From Xanthostigma xanthostigma (taxonomy: Eukaryota; Arthropoda; Insecta; Raphidioptera; Raphidiidae), in contig OY754464.1 of assembly GCA_963575645.1 (NCBI GenBank), positions 46,428,192 to 46,492,191 of the forward strand: a stretch of DNA of 64,000 nt. Direction: 5' to 3'. The notes below the pieces were generated by a model. It saw nothing but the letters and a program-made list of their open reading frames with translations, did not search any database and was not told the DNA's origin. The position numbers and the translations under genes were made by a program. Below, piece by piece: positions 15,001 through 30,000 of this stretch (position 1 is the first letter of the stretch; the number at the start of each line of letters is the position of its first letter).

Positions 15001-18000
15001 GACGCTGGTGGTTTCTCTAAATAATACTACTGTACTTGATAGGCACACACTTTTAAAAATTAATATCTTTAATATCTTTCGCGAGTTATCGTTATTTTAG
15101 TGCACCAAATTTTGAAAAATTAAATGCTATTTTTAAAAAAAACAATTGCAGCTAGAAGCTTATTTTTTTATTACAAAGGTACTAAATACCCCTTCTTTGC
15201 ACCGGAGGCTGGACGCGGTGGGTCAATTAGAACTGGCAGGAGGGGGAAAACAATTTTTTTTAAATCTCCCATAACTTCGGTGCTAATTGACTTATGACCT
15301 AAACCCGACGCCATTTTTCCGTTTTTTATCTACTTTTATGTGACAAGTGAAAAAATATGTTTCTCCTAAACTTCTTTTCTTTCTGTTGAAGTATATTCAA
15401 ATAAAAATTGGTAAAAAAAACATTCCTCCCAGACTTCCTTGAGGAATTCCAAAGTCTCAGCTGCACCGAAATGTTTAGTTCAATCTAAACCAGTAGTTCC
15501 CAACTTTTTCTCCACGCAGGTCATTTATTTTACACAAATTCTGTTCACCCAACATAATATATCTCAATTAACAAGGAGAAAAACGCAAAATATGATTTAT
15601 ATGATTTGGAAATAGGTAGTTACGCATTTTACGTCAATGCACAATGTTTGTACCGAAATATTAACATTTCAAAACAGGTTTGATTTACGTCACTGTATCA
15701 ACGGCTCTTTTTGGACAGAGCAAAATGTGTGAATTATAGACGCCCGACAGTTAAAATCGTTAACAGCGAAAAATGTTAAATTATACTGTTGTATCTTAGT
15801 ATCGTGCAACATTATGCCGAATTATCAAAATATTTTTATGTTTTTGACTTTTTTATTTTCAAACATTTCATAAATTGACGAGTGACAATGCATGGCATAC
15901 CTATTCAAAATATCTCGCGATTCAAAAAGGTTGGGAACCGATAACCTAAAAAATATGTACCATACCTATAAAAATATTAATTACTCTATACTATTCAATA
16001 CGTATCATATGCAGAAGTGCACCATTATGACTGACAAGTGCTCAAACTACCCACTAGATCGACCCACTAGCAAAAATAGTAATGTATTATGTATATAGTA
16101 ATCATGGTTTTGTTTTTATGACAGAAAAAAAGACATGATGAAATATTTGTGTCAAGACCGTCAATGATGAACACTTACCACGATTCCATCATTTTCGTTT
16201 ATTTTTTACTTGTCAAGTATAAAAAGTGAAAGAAAAAAAAAGTACAAATTACAACTTTGAAGTGGAAAGGAAAGAGAATTTTGAAAGAGACAGGTACTGT
16301 TTTGTTTTGTTTCTATATCTAAACAATACACAATTACTAATATTAAAAAGAAAAATTAATTTATTTCGCACTTACCATCGCTAAGCACCACTTCCGGCTG
16401 GCTGGGACGAGGCGCAGTTTTTGTTTCTATCCTTAAAACTCTAGGCTCTGGAACAAAAAAAAAAAAAAAGAATTAAAATTAGAGATCAACTGGTTATTCA
16501 AGAGTCTGGTTATCAAGGCATGACAATATGTTTAGAAAGAAAGTTTGGTGATTGCGAATCAATGTCATCAGAGAGCAGCTATCATGCGAGTCACAATCGC
16601 TGACTTTGCCCGAGTTGCACACAGTACTTTTTGTAATAAGTGCATTGAAAGTACCACATTAAAAGAAAAAAAATCTGTAAATGTCCATTGTAGATTAAGT
16701 GAATGTCACATATATTTTACAATCATCGAGTAGGATGGCGCTACTTTTGCTTTAGACATTAGGTTGGCTAATTAACGAGTTTAGTAATTAAATATTGTGT
16801 TCTTTTGCTTTCAGTCACGTTCTACTAAAGTGAATACACTTCTAACAAGGCATTTTAATAAAATATTATGTTTTCTTACCATCTTTGCTCTCATCCTCAC
16901 TGGTCGGGGATCGAACTGCATTTCCATCAGTATGACTTCTGCTCGCATTAAACGATGACAACGGTTCCGACTCACTGTAATCTGTATCGTCTGTAATGAA
17001 AAAACACGCTAACTTGTACTTCTTGCTCGTAATTTCAAATCAAGGTCGTATATACAATGTGTTGAACAGGTTTGATAAATATCTGGTTTTACAAAGAAAA
17101 TTACAGTTAAAATTTTGATTTTTGTTGATTCCACGGCATATAATGTCAAAATGTAATCGTAGGAAAATTCGTTTTATTTTCAAAAAATTCAAATATGAAT
17201 TGTTTTTTTTTCTTCTTTCTTTCTTATTACAGTTGAAACATATTGTGAATATATTGGAAATGGTAAAAATCAGAAACCTAAACATTTTTTTTATATAAAC
17301 TTTTTCTCTAGTCAATATTAATACAAAAAATAGTAATAACACATCTGCCTGTTAGTCCTTTTGTATCAGTATAGTTCGTTAGCGGTTAGGCTTATTTTAA
17401 TGAAATTTGGTACCTCCAGCTCAAAGTATATTAATAAATAAAATTATCGACCAATTTTTCAGACAATTAATTGTCTGAAAAATGTTTTGAAGAGTACCAA
17501 TCAGATGTTAATCAAAGATTTCAAAGTATATTATTTTCAGATAGGCTTGGGTAACTATAAAGTTTCTGTCAAAACCGATATTAACGCGAGTGAAGCCGCG
17601 TGTGAAATTAACTCGGTACACGTTTGAAATAGTACTTACATTCACCCTTGGTTTTCCTTTCGACGACCTTTCTGTATTCGTCTAGTTCTTCATCCGTAAT
17701 GGCGTCGAATGGATTCTTGGCGTAAGGCGCTTTATACATGGTCGCGTTGTGCTGATAACCGCGCTGAATGATGCCCTTGCTGGCGGCGCCCACCAACACA
17801 ACATGGTCGCCGGTCTGTGTGACGCCGGCGTCTTGCATTTTACGCGCCTCCTCCCATGTCACACCCTCTAAGATGTGCGACTGTGGTCCTGCAGATATCT
17901 TATCTGCTCGTCGATAATCTTTAATCTACAAAGAATGTGTTTCAAACGTTGAAAGAAAACGATAATTTTGAAGTGAAACTTCTATAGCGCCGGTAAGTTC

Positions 18001-21000
18001 ATGAGGAGATGAAATGAAAAAGCGACTTGACAGAGATAGATTAAATGAGAAAGAAATAGTTAGAACACAATATGGCAACAAACAATGACACTATTTTAGA
18101 TGTTTGTTAGTGAGTTCTAAACTCTCAAATACAGAACTCTTCTTACGCAATTGCGTGTTCGTATCTTCGGACAGTTCTGGCAGTATTAGGAGTTGAAAAC
18201 TTCAAAAACCAAACTCAAACAGTTCGAGAATTTGACCCACGAAGTATAGATACAAAAAAGGTGAAACGCAATATTAAAAAAGTGGCTTGGATTTGATGGA
18301 CACATACGAGTAGGCTACTGTGCACGACGTACCCGTTTAAACCAACAATCATTGAGTAAACAGAACGTCCACCAAAGATCGTTGAGTAACGGTACGTCCT
18401 GAACATCAGCGCTATCAGTGTCCTAAAAATGATCGATCATGTGGATCCATTTTTAGGCGCGATTAGCGTAAGCTAAAGCGCCTTATATGTACTCGCTTTG
18501 TCTGTGAATCTGTGAGTCACGCTTTTTGTATCCAGCGTACAGCCCAAACGCCTTAACCGATTTTAAAAAACTTTTTTTTGCACGATTCGTCTCCAGGTAA
18601 CTTAAATCCTAACGTCGCCCGATTTTTGAATTTTGACCCCAGAGGGGAGCAATAAAGAAAAAACGAAGTTTTTTGCTTATAACTCACTCAATTTACATCA
18701 GATCGGTTCGAAACCTGTCTTAAACGAAAGAGGAGAAAATTTTACATAAATTTCGTACAACAGAATTTGCCAAAACAGGTTTTTTATACAAATTTATTTA
18801 GAAATAAATTCAATTTGATATAATCGATGGCAAACATCTTTCGGTTATCTCTCTCTGTTGCACGGTTTAATATCTAATATATAAATCTAATATATAAAAT
18901 TCTCGTGTCACAGTTTTCGAAGTCATACTCCTCCGAAACGGCTTGACGGATTTTGATGAAATTTTTTGTGCTTATCCGGTATCTATGAGAATCGGCCAAC
19001 ATCTATTTTTCATCCCCCTAAATGTTAGGGGTAGTCCACCCTTAAATTTTTTTTCTTCCTTTGATTATAATTATTATTAAAGACACGATTTTTTTTTTAA
19101 ATTCGTATCCATGGTTTTAAAATATAAACAGCCTTATGTATGATTTGAAAAAATTCTGTCAAAAATTAAAAAAACATTGATTTATATACTTTTAACATTT
19201 TTCATCATTAAATAATTTTCAAGTGATTTTATAACCTCAAAAGTACTCAACACGTGACACGAGCTTCCAATAACAACGGATTTTGTGTTGTAAGTATACT
19301 TTTTTTTTATTCATATCGAAAATGTTGTTGATCTTATAAAAATTGGTCGATAATTTATTTATTGAAGAGTACTAATCAGACGTTAATCAAATATTCAAAT
19401 ATCCCCATTCGTTCTTTTGCACCGGGCACGACGGCGCAGCCGGAGTGTTCGACATACACACATATACGTCCATGTATATTTTAAAATAAATAAAATAGAT
19501 AGATAGATGTTCCAATTATATAGATATATATATATAATACTGTTAGGCGGTACGAAGTTCGCCGGGTCCGCTAGTGGTAATATAAAGATTACGTTTGTTC
19601 TGTCTTAAAATAAAACGATTGCATTTGTTCAAAAACGGATGGCATTTCAAATATTTGTGAAATGCAACGCCTTCTGAGTTAACAATTTGAATAACTATTT
19701 ATTAGAACATAATACTTTGACAGATGCAAACGTCATTTTTGACATTTCTTACCATTCCGACACCACGGATGAGCGGATTGAAACCAAATTTTGGGAGGAT
19801 GTTTGATATGCAAATATGAAGTGGCCTATTGTTTTTTGGGAACATCGACGCATGCGTAAAAGAGTATATCTTTTATAATGTTGTTTTATATAATAATAAT
19901 AATATGGTTTTTAAAAAGACTTATTATTTTATCTATTTTTACATGAAAGTTTTGTAAATTTTTTGGGGAAAATCGGCGCATCCGCAAAAGAGATATGGGC
20001 TATGACGTTGTTTCTTATATAATAATGCTTTACATTTCATAACGGTTGATTATTCTATCTGTTTTACAAGAAAGTTTTGTAATTTATTTTTGGGGAAAAT
20101 CGGCGCATGCGCAAGAGATATTATGTGCTATAACGTTTTTTATATAACAATGGTATACTTTTCATAGCGGCTTATTATTCTATCTGTTTTACAAGAAATT
20201 TTTGTATTTTATTTCGGGAAAAATCGGCGCATGCGCATCAGAGATATATGTTATTACAAGAAAAATAAAATAATAATAAAAAGAAAGTTTTTGTTGAAAT
20301 GTACCAGAATGGAAATATAATTATTTTAATAATTTAGGGTAATAATTATAAAAAAGTTGGGTGTGACTAATTATTAATAAATTATTAAAATGATTTTTTC
20401 CTTTCTGTGTTTCAATATTTTCAATTGTAATTTTTTTCGTAGATTAAGTTAATTAAATTATATTATTAAAAATATACAACAATTTTCAAACATAACGCCG
20501 GGGTATATTTTATAGAATTTCGCGCCTTGTAATTCTTGAATTACTTGTGTCTTCAGACAATATTTTTTTGAATGCAAAAATTATGAAAAAGCCTATGCCG
20601 TTTCATCTCTTTTATATTTACACTTGGTGATTTGACCGGCAAATGCTCAATCGTGTCCAAAGAGTCCTGTATTGCCAACACATCTATTTTGTGAGCTATG
20701 AAAGAGATAGAGCAAAGTACAAAATGCGTTTAGTTGGTAGTGCCAATATGAGTGAGTTAATGCACTATTTATGAACTACAGTTTTTTTTTTTATAGCAAT
20801 CAGATATTTATACAGATGTAAAATTATAAAATTTGGTCATCTATCGCATTTAAAAAATAAATAAATGAAAACAAAACACTCACCTGTTGTTGCAGCTGTT
20901 TGAATTCCTTAGGATTGGTATTTTTGGGCACAAACTGCAACGCTGAATCAATTTTCACAGGCGTACTAGTCGAATGGGTAGGAGAATCATCCGTGACCCA

Positions 21001-24000
21001 CTGTGGACAGACAAAACCAGCACATCAGTCACTTTATTTCGACAAAGCCGCAAAATAGCTTTCATAGAAGTAAAAAGTAAGCCATATAACAAGTTCAGAA
21101 GAAAAAAAAAAAAGAAACACCGTCAACAAACATGTGCCTGTTCATTTCGTTAGTCATTCAAAAACCATGCTCAAGAATCTTAGAAAACAAGCGGTTATAC
21201 AAACTGACACTAAAGTCCCAATGTACTGGTTTCGTCTTGGTTTTTAACAACCGTGGCACACACACTTCAAGAACTAACAAAAAAAACCAGGCACAAGTTC
21301 TAACTAAAAATGATATTCAATGTTGAAAACAAAAACCACAGAATAAACGAAAGTAATAAGTTAAATATTAAAAACGTTTTTTTTATTAGTGTAGTCAAAT
21401 AAGCTAAACACAAAGGACAACCTCGGTGAGAAAGGGATTCTTTTGGCATTCTAAATGTTTTCTCAAAAGTCTCATAAGATCACGTATGAGCGTCCTTAGA
21501 TATTCAAGGTCAAAGGTCGCGAAAATCAGTTTTTTGGAATTATCTCGCTTCCTTTGCCTCAAATCGTATTTGCATTGATTATATAAAAGTTGTAGAGAAT
21601 AAAATTCTCTACAAATTTCATCTCAAACAATTATAATCGTTTTTGAGATAGAGCGCGAAAAGTGTGGAGCGCTCAGCCATACATGCCAAGGTCAATCGCG
21701 AATCCCAGTTCATAGTACGGTTTTTTAACTTATTTGTTAAATATTAGTTAATTAACTATTTAATACATTATATTAATTATAATTATATAATGTATATTTA
21801 TATTTATATGGACTGGGATTCACGATTGACATTGCGATATGACATGTGTGGCTATCTCAAAAACAGTGAAACGTATACAAAATTGGTTAAGACGAAATTT
21901 GCAGAGAATCTTATAGTCTATAACTTTTATAGTAAATGAATATACGATTTGAGGCAATGGAAGCGAGAGATTTCCAAAAAACTGATTTTCGCTACCTTTA
22001 ACCTTGAATATCTAAGGACGCTCATACGTGTCCCCTTATGAGACTTTTGAGACAACATTAAGAATGCTAAAATAAAGGTTTATACAAATATTCAGCTCAT
22101 TCCATTTCATTCCGAGGTGAAACCCCAAAGTGACTGGACTATATGGATTTCTTATATACTAGATAATAGGATATTTTCCATGTAATTCGTGTTCAACGCA
22201 TCACAAAACACAGTCAATCATACAAAAAAATATCTATACATCAACATAAATTATACGCATTATCAAATAAATAAAATTGTCAACCAATTTTTTTCAGACC
22301 ATATATTGACAAAAATAATATAAAAATATAAATCAATATAACAAAAGATGATATTTTTTAGATATTTCTGAAGAAGATCCAAATCCGGATCGAAACGTCA
22401 TCTTTTGTTATATTATTTTTATATTATTTTTGTCAATATATGGACTGAAAAAAATTGGTCGACAATTTTATTTATTTAAAGAGTTCTATTCAGACGTTAA
22501 TCAAAGATTTGTATACGCATTATCTACACTAATAATAATTATCAATGCAGATATTGCATATATTTATGTTAATCTACCGTTCTCAACGAAATTATAATTG
22601 TCAAGGAGTACGGTAGACCTGATTGACATTTATCGAAAACCATTTAGTATAAAAAAATATTAATTTTATAATCGACAACATATCCGGAAAATTCGAAATC
22701 TCACGTTATTACGATAACAAGCCAATACCTATACTCACACTAACTAACTGTATTTTAAAAATTGTATCCATACAAAACTTGACACAAGCGAAGCCCGAAT
22801 TAAATAATTGCAGTTGGAAATGTGTCTAAAACTGCGAATTGTGACGTCAGAATTCGTTACAGAAATGCAGTTGCTTTATTACTAAACATAACATATTACC
22901 ATAGTTATCATTAAAATACGAATTGTGACGTCAAAATCCTTTTCCGCGAGAATTTCCTTCATATGTAAACGTTATTATGGTACATAATTTTAATTCTATG
23001 TTGTTTTCACATGCTTCTTGAGCAAACCACAAACATGAAAATACCCTATTCACTATTGTATCTAGTATATTGAAAATCACCGCTTTTTGACAACACCACA
23101 GAACTCCTAAATATGAAACGTGATTTTAAAAAATCCACATTCCTCGATTTTCACAAATCAATTTAACAAAGTGTTGTCAGCCACAACTGGATCGATTGGA
23201 TTAATAAAATGTTCCTTTCACAATCTGAATACCATAATAGTTTTTATTTTATATATATTATTTAATATGCTTACATAAAGGTGTGTATATATTACTATTA
23301 TATTTTAATTATTTGTATAGCTTGGCATAATTATAGCGTTCAAAGCACAATTTTAAAACAACCGCTAAAATGTATTAGACGTGGAATTATGGCTGCATTT
23401 AGTTATCAAGAGATGGCAGTAAATACGCTCAAATATATTGACGTTTATTTTCACTGAACCTATTCGGAATCCAAAGGAATGGTGAGACCTCTGGTGAGGG
23501 GGGTTTTTGACAGGTAAACATTGATTTAGAAAAGCATTATGGAGGCTAACATAGCCTCCATCATGCTTTTCTAAATCAATATTTACCTTATGCCTCCATA
23601 GTTTATCTGTCAAAGACCCCACTTAGGATAGTTCGGCGCATTTCTCACCAGAGGTCTGACCATTCCTTTGGGTTCCGAATTGCAATGTGAAACTGTATAT
23701 GAACCCAAATCTTCTTGGTTTCTGGACTTGTAGGCCGTGGTTCAATAGTATTTCTACCTGACGTTTCATCTACAATTGTAGACATTTTCAAAGGCAGTGA
23801 TGCGATAAATAAATCTGTCCTATTCAGTGAAATATGAAGTAAATATCAAATTTATGTCAAAGAATCTAGCAGCCATCCCTTGGCAACTAATCAAACTTAA
23901 TGAGACACACATCAAATAATGACACTTAATAATTGTTACGGCACATATAAGACTAGAAATTAATCGTTAAAATACACTAACAAAAATTTGTTACATATGG

Positions 24001-27000
24001 CAAATGATTGCAAATATTTTAGTTTAATTTTCGTATTTGACAATTAAGTATTGAACAGAACCCCAACAATATTTTGACCTTGACAACAATTCATATTTTC
24101 AACAACAAAACTTTTATTAAATACAATTTCTTATTGTTTGTGACCAATTTACAAAAACTGACCGAACTGATATGCTAAATTTACAACAGAAGAAAAATTT
24201 TAGAAAAACAAAAAAAACGATCCCTCAAAAAACGATGATGTTGGAGTTTAAGTGCCAAAACATATTGAAGATATATAGAATTACAAATTCAAACGCTCAA
24301 CAATTGAGATCGTTAGCGTCTTAAACATTTTTAAATGTAATATATTCGATAAATACAAATTATTACACGTAAAAAAATACGTATAATCATTCAAGATTGC
24401 ACGTCATTTTGGCATTAAATTTATACACGAATATTGTATTTATATCAGTGGTTTCCAAACCATGCGTTGTGACACTCCTGGGTTCAAGAATCCCTCTTTT
24501 TTCTCAGGAAGGAGATATAAAATATCTACACAGCTACGGAGGTATAGCGTCAAAAAGTTTGAGAACCACCAATCTATGTATTGCAGAGGGTTTCGGACAG
24601 AGTTAATGTGAATTGTACTTTCATTTCATACCTCAATATTATTGAGCAGTTACTGTGCAGTGCATCTTTCTTATATCTACTTTAAACTTAAAACACATTA
24701 TTAACTAATACAGACTATTGCATAGTCAAATTTTTACGTTTGTGTAGCTGTAGATACACATTTATGGCTATTCATGGAGAGCGGATATAATGTCAATTTT
24801 CAATAATCTTTTTTCACAGATGTACGGAGTTTCAAATCAATTGCAAATTATTTACCATAAGTATATAAATAAAATGCAAATTAGAGCCATATTATAGTTT
24901 ATAAACACCCCCCCCCCCCCGGCAAAAAAAAAACCATTGAATATAAAATCGAATAGATTTAAGAAGTGAGCCGTTTTTGAGAATAAATAACGAATTGAAC
25001 GAATTTGGCGCTACATAGCGTTATGTACACTGTGTTAGCATTTATGCCGGCGATACACGATGCTACCAACACCGTCCAACATACGTTCATCGCATTGTGT
25101 GGCCGACGGTCAAACCTACGAGCTTCCAATGTTCGCGTTTGACCGTGTTCCGGCTGTTGTCGGTATTCTTGACCCGAGTCAAAGAAAGTATCCAGCGTTC
25201 GAAGGAAAACATTCTTATGCTTTGATGTAAATATTACGTTAATTCGTAGCGTATTGTTAAATACTGTTTGAGTGTTTATACTTTATAAAGATTATTTGTT
25301 CTGATTTATTTGTGTTTTAAACACGTACGTTTATTACATTATCATTTGATATTTAGAAACATAAGCTTCCTGTACAAAATCCATTACTTTTTGCGCTATA
25401 TTTTATTAAAGTATTAACTATAATAATTCCAAGTTAATTTAATATTTTATTGATTGTATTTTGTATTATCAACTTTTCTCAATTCAAGATTTCAAACATT
25501 CGACACACCGTGTAGCAAGTACTTTGGCACACCAACTGTCGAACTCAGTTGACTCAAACGTTCTGTCCAACGCTCAATCGAACGTTCGTGTCAACGTTCA
25601 TAGCATCGTGTAGCGCCGGCTTTAGCATGTGATCAAATATTTTGAAACGACTAGTTAGGCGCTTCATGTTTGCTACTTGAAATTAACATCAAATTCATAT
25701 GACAACCAGCTGGCAACTAGCAACCGTTCGATAGCATGATCTACCATTATTATTAGGGCTTAAATGACTACAGCTATGTCGTATATAATTTGAACCTACC
25801 CAATGACTATGAAGTTATTATTTGTTAGGCTATTTTCTATAGGGCTTGTTTTCTGTCTTCATTGTTTAAGTAAACTGAATATATATATATACTGAATATA
25901 TATATATTCTATGGAGCATGGTACATAATCATAAATTTAATTTTTTAAATATATATAATAGCTAGCTGTGTTTATAATTTCTGTTGTCTTTTCATTGTTT
26001 TGTTATTTAAAAACACAAACTAAAATTAATTTGCATCGTGTGATTTATAGTTAAAAATAAGCAAAAGCAAATTATTAAACGCAGTCATTAATAATAATAA
26101 TAAAAACAACTTAGGACCTACAAAGGATCAGTGACAAAAATATCAAGAACAAAAAATTCTTGATCCACTAAGCTACTGAACTGATTTGAAAAATTCCTTC
26201 CACTGTTTAAAAGCCTACTTCTTTCTATTCATGGGAATTGATTCTAGTACTCTCTGGTGGCAGAAAATAAAAGCTGTATATGCTTCAATCACGTTTATAT
26301 TATATTTCATCTGACAAGTTAGTTTATTGTAATGAGTGAACTAAAGAAAAATAATTTATTCTTGTTGAGATCTGTGCATGTTATGGTTTCTAATGCATTT
26401 ATATCATTGCTACAAATAAATTTAAAAAAGGATAGAAATTTAGGATTTAGTTAGGTTAAAAAGGATTTCATAATGACAGTTAACAAATTATCATCATTAT
26501 GGAATATGGAATAAAAACTTTTTTATTTAATATAAAAAATGAATAAAAAAACAAAAAATAAATTGATGTAGGTATATAAACAGAAAAGAAAAGAACTAAC
26601 CGATGAAGAAAAATCAAAGTTCCAAAAATGTACTTGCTCCTGACTATAAGTGATTCGCTTTAAACATCTGTTCTGTTTCTACTAGATGTCTTTTAGAATT
26701 ACCCAAATACTTAATAATATCAGTAATATTTATTTCGAATTTATTATCCATTATAAATAAATTATGTGACGTTTACTTTAGAATTGATTAAAGCATATAC
26801 AGGTTTTATTTTCTGCCACCAGGGAGCACTAGAATGAGTTCCCATGGCGAATTATTACACTACGCCAAAAGAGGGATAATCTGTGAACGAAAAGTTGGGA
26901 AGCGTACTCAAAGCTAATTTGGTGAATGTTGGCTAAATTTTAATAGGTAGTGACGTGATATAAGATATTTCTTTAAACTGAAATCTACTCGGTTGAAGCC

Positions 27001-30000
27001 GGACCAGAACGCTAGTAGTGCATAAAGCAACGTTCATAATTTAAATGTTAATTTTGTGATCACAATCCTTTGCAGGTTATTTTTTAACATACACTCTATA
27101 AATATAAAAAAAACACGCTTTCTATAAAAATATGTGAGTACTTGTTAATAATATCCAATAAAATGTTATAACTTATAATTTTTGCTAACACATTGTTAAA
27201 ACGACACCTAATACAAATTTCAAAAAAAAAGTTAATTTGAACTTTCAAAACTACAATTTCTCATTTTATAAAATAATTTCAAAAAAACAAAAAAAACAAA
27301 AAACAAAATAATAGCACTGGAATGCTTAATAACATTTATATAAGTATTACTTTTAAAAACTGTTCTGATTTGTTCAAAAAAGCAACAAAAAGCAAAACGA
27401 ATCAACAAAAAAATCCATAACTCAAAAAAATATGCTATCAATGATAAACAATAAACTGATCTAAAAGATCATTTATTTTAAAGTAGCAATTTTCTGCTAG
27501 AAAAAGTAACCAGAAAAAATAAATAATTTCAGAACCAGAAAAATTTAGCAACACTGTAAAAATTTTCAACATGTTGTAATGTTAGGACACCTTTTGAAAT
27601 ATGGTTTATTTATTTATTTTTTATCTTCAAATTTAATATATTCTACCTTGGTAATTTTCTTCGGATCCGGTGTGCCAGTTTCCAGTATTTCCACTTTCTG
27701 GTATACATTCGGCGAGTTAAGCCATCTTGTGCGATCGTTGCCTCTGCGACCATCGATTCGTTTCCAAATTCTGTAAAATAAAATTATTACATTATAATAA
27801 TAATACAAAATTATTCATAGAGGGAGTGATGAGTCCTGAGACGCAGAAAACTGAGTTGGGCCGTGGAACAGCTAGAATTAAGTTAAAAGAGTCCGAGAAT
27901 TTGACCAGTCCGTAGTTTAAACGGTCCAAAGAGTTTTGCAGTGCCAACGCGCGCTTCGGAAGAACCAGTAAAGAACTGCACTAACAAAAAAACTCGGGTC
28001 GCAGTGCGAAACCCTGCCGACAATATAGTGTATTTGCTTTTATAAGCAGTGTGGCTCTATTGTATGTACTTAACTTTGTTTTTGGACAAAATAAAAAAAA
28101 TTACCCCTTAATACACCCCTTAAAAAACATTTTTTTACTTAATTTCAATACTATACCAATTCAACATCTGTACCAAATTATATACACCCTTCAGTATGTA
28201 AATCCATATCAATAAACTTGCGTTTTCATAAAATTTGTAAGTCCGGTTCTGTCAGGCCGATTTTATTAAAATTTTAGCAGCACATTTCAATAATTACTAA
28301 AGGGTTAAATTTCAAATTTGAAACGATTCTGAGAATTTTTTCGGTATTTTTGGGCCCAAAAACATTTTTCAACCCCTAAATACCCCCCTTAAAATGGCCC
28401 GATCGGGCCCATTTTAAATAGGCTTCTTGCGATAATGGATTCCAACATGTGGACCAAATTTCATTTAAATCGATTAAGTCTGTCGAGAGTTATTGTGGTC
28501 ACACATATATATATATATATATATATAAATATATAAATATATATATATATATATATACATATATATATAAACATTTACAAAAATGGTGCCAAACTTCTTA
28601 GAAACTTATGAAACGTCGAGAAATTTTGGTCCGACCCCTAGGTCCCGCCATCCGACCGACGCCAATAGTGTAAGTGCCTTATGGCAAATACACTAAAAAC
28701 TCTAATTTACAGAACGAAAAATAGTGACGTACCCTTGTTTGTAGAGTTCTTCTTCTTCGAGCAAATAACCAAGAGACGACACGGCCGGAGGAACTTCGAC
28801 GTCATTCTTAGGTCTCGGTGGATCGCCTTTCACGAGTGGATGACGATACAAATAGCCTGTTCTGAAGCCAGCATTGTCCAGCATACGCATTAGTGCTTCG
28901 AATTCAACGCCGCCTGTCATAAAAATGTTATTTTATTAACGCATAGACTTTTATGAGTTGCACAGAAAAAATATATTAGTTATGAATTCGCACTGGAATT
29001 AGAAGTTTCGCGCTTGACATTCAATTTTTTTCTTGTTAACTAAGTAAGCGATTTATTTTTTAAGCTGCACTTTACCTGAGGGTTTACCAACAGTTCACAG
29101 TATTTAAAACAAAACTCACCGATACGCCATTTGCGTTCAACTTTATCACCGAATACGTGCGGCTGGTCTGGTCTGGGAGTACTATCTGGAGCTTTTCTCG
29201 CGGCCTCATACATATGTTTTCTTGCTTCGTCTGACATTAGAACTAAGTTGTCTATACCTACTGGCATTAACTGAAAATGAAAAAAATTGTAGTGATAAAT
29301 TTCGTTTCAAAATACTTTTTTTCGGAGAAAAAACATTGGCCTCAGTTACTAACAATGAGCTCTAAACGCAGTCTATTTCGAGGTAAGGGTTGAAAATGGC
29401 GATCATGGAGTAATAAGCGTTTGTAGCCAAGTGTTTGTTTTACGGATTGTCGATGGTACCAGAAGAAGGGAAGAATATTAAAACGCCCAACATCTTAAAT
29501 GAACCTTTTCGGAGGCATGCGAATATGCTCACGTTTAGTCATGTAGGTAAAAAATAACTCCTCAGTCCAGAATATGATCCCGACAAGGCGTAAGACGATC
29601 AATTCTTAGTGACTAAGTCAGGGCTCATCTACCTACTGCTCTTCTCTAAGGTTCAATTGACATTAATTTTTAAACAAAAATACACATAAGTTATGTAATC
29701 AAAAGTAATGTCAGATTTCATTATTTGGTTGTCACAAAAGTCCAAAGTTAAACCCAAAAATAAAATCACTCGATACCTGGTATAAAAATTCTAATAAAAA
29801 CTGCTTGTGTTAACAAATGCGTGTTTTCAATAACACTGAACAATGTACTATTTAGATTTTCGAAAAATATTTCCTAAGATTTGCAAAAAATATGGCTTAT
29901 TATCCAAATAGGTATGCCAACCTATGGACTAGCCCATGACAGCGTCAGTGATTTTAAGTACTTAACTATTACCATTCCAACCTATAAGTGGGAAATGGTA

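Larger units (their letters stand above)
21001..27646. other. Adducin intron 6 (between exons 6 and 7)
   Basis: This 6.6-kb intron holds six recognisable transposon-derived pieces, listed separately, and a C homopolymer near 24908. I see no additional exon with good splice signals. Confidence 0.6.

Noticed and set aside
17040..17342. 100-codon hydrophobic frame
   Set aside because: Low-complexity AT-rich intron DNA; the hydrophobic look comes from A/T-rich codons.
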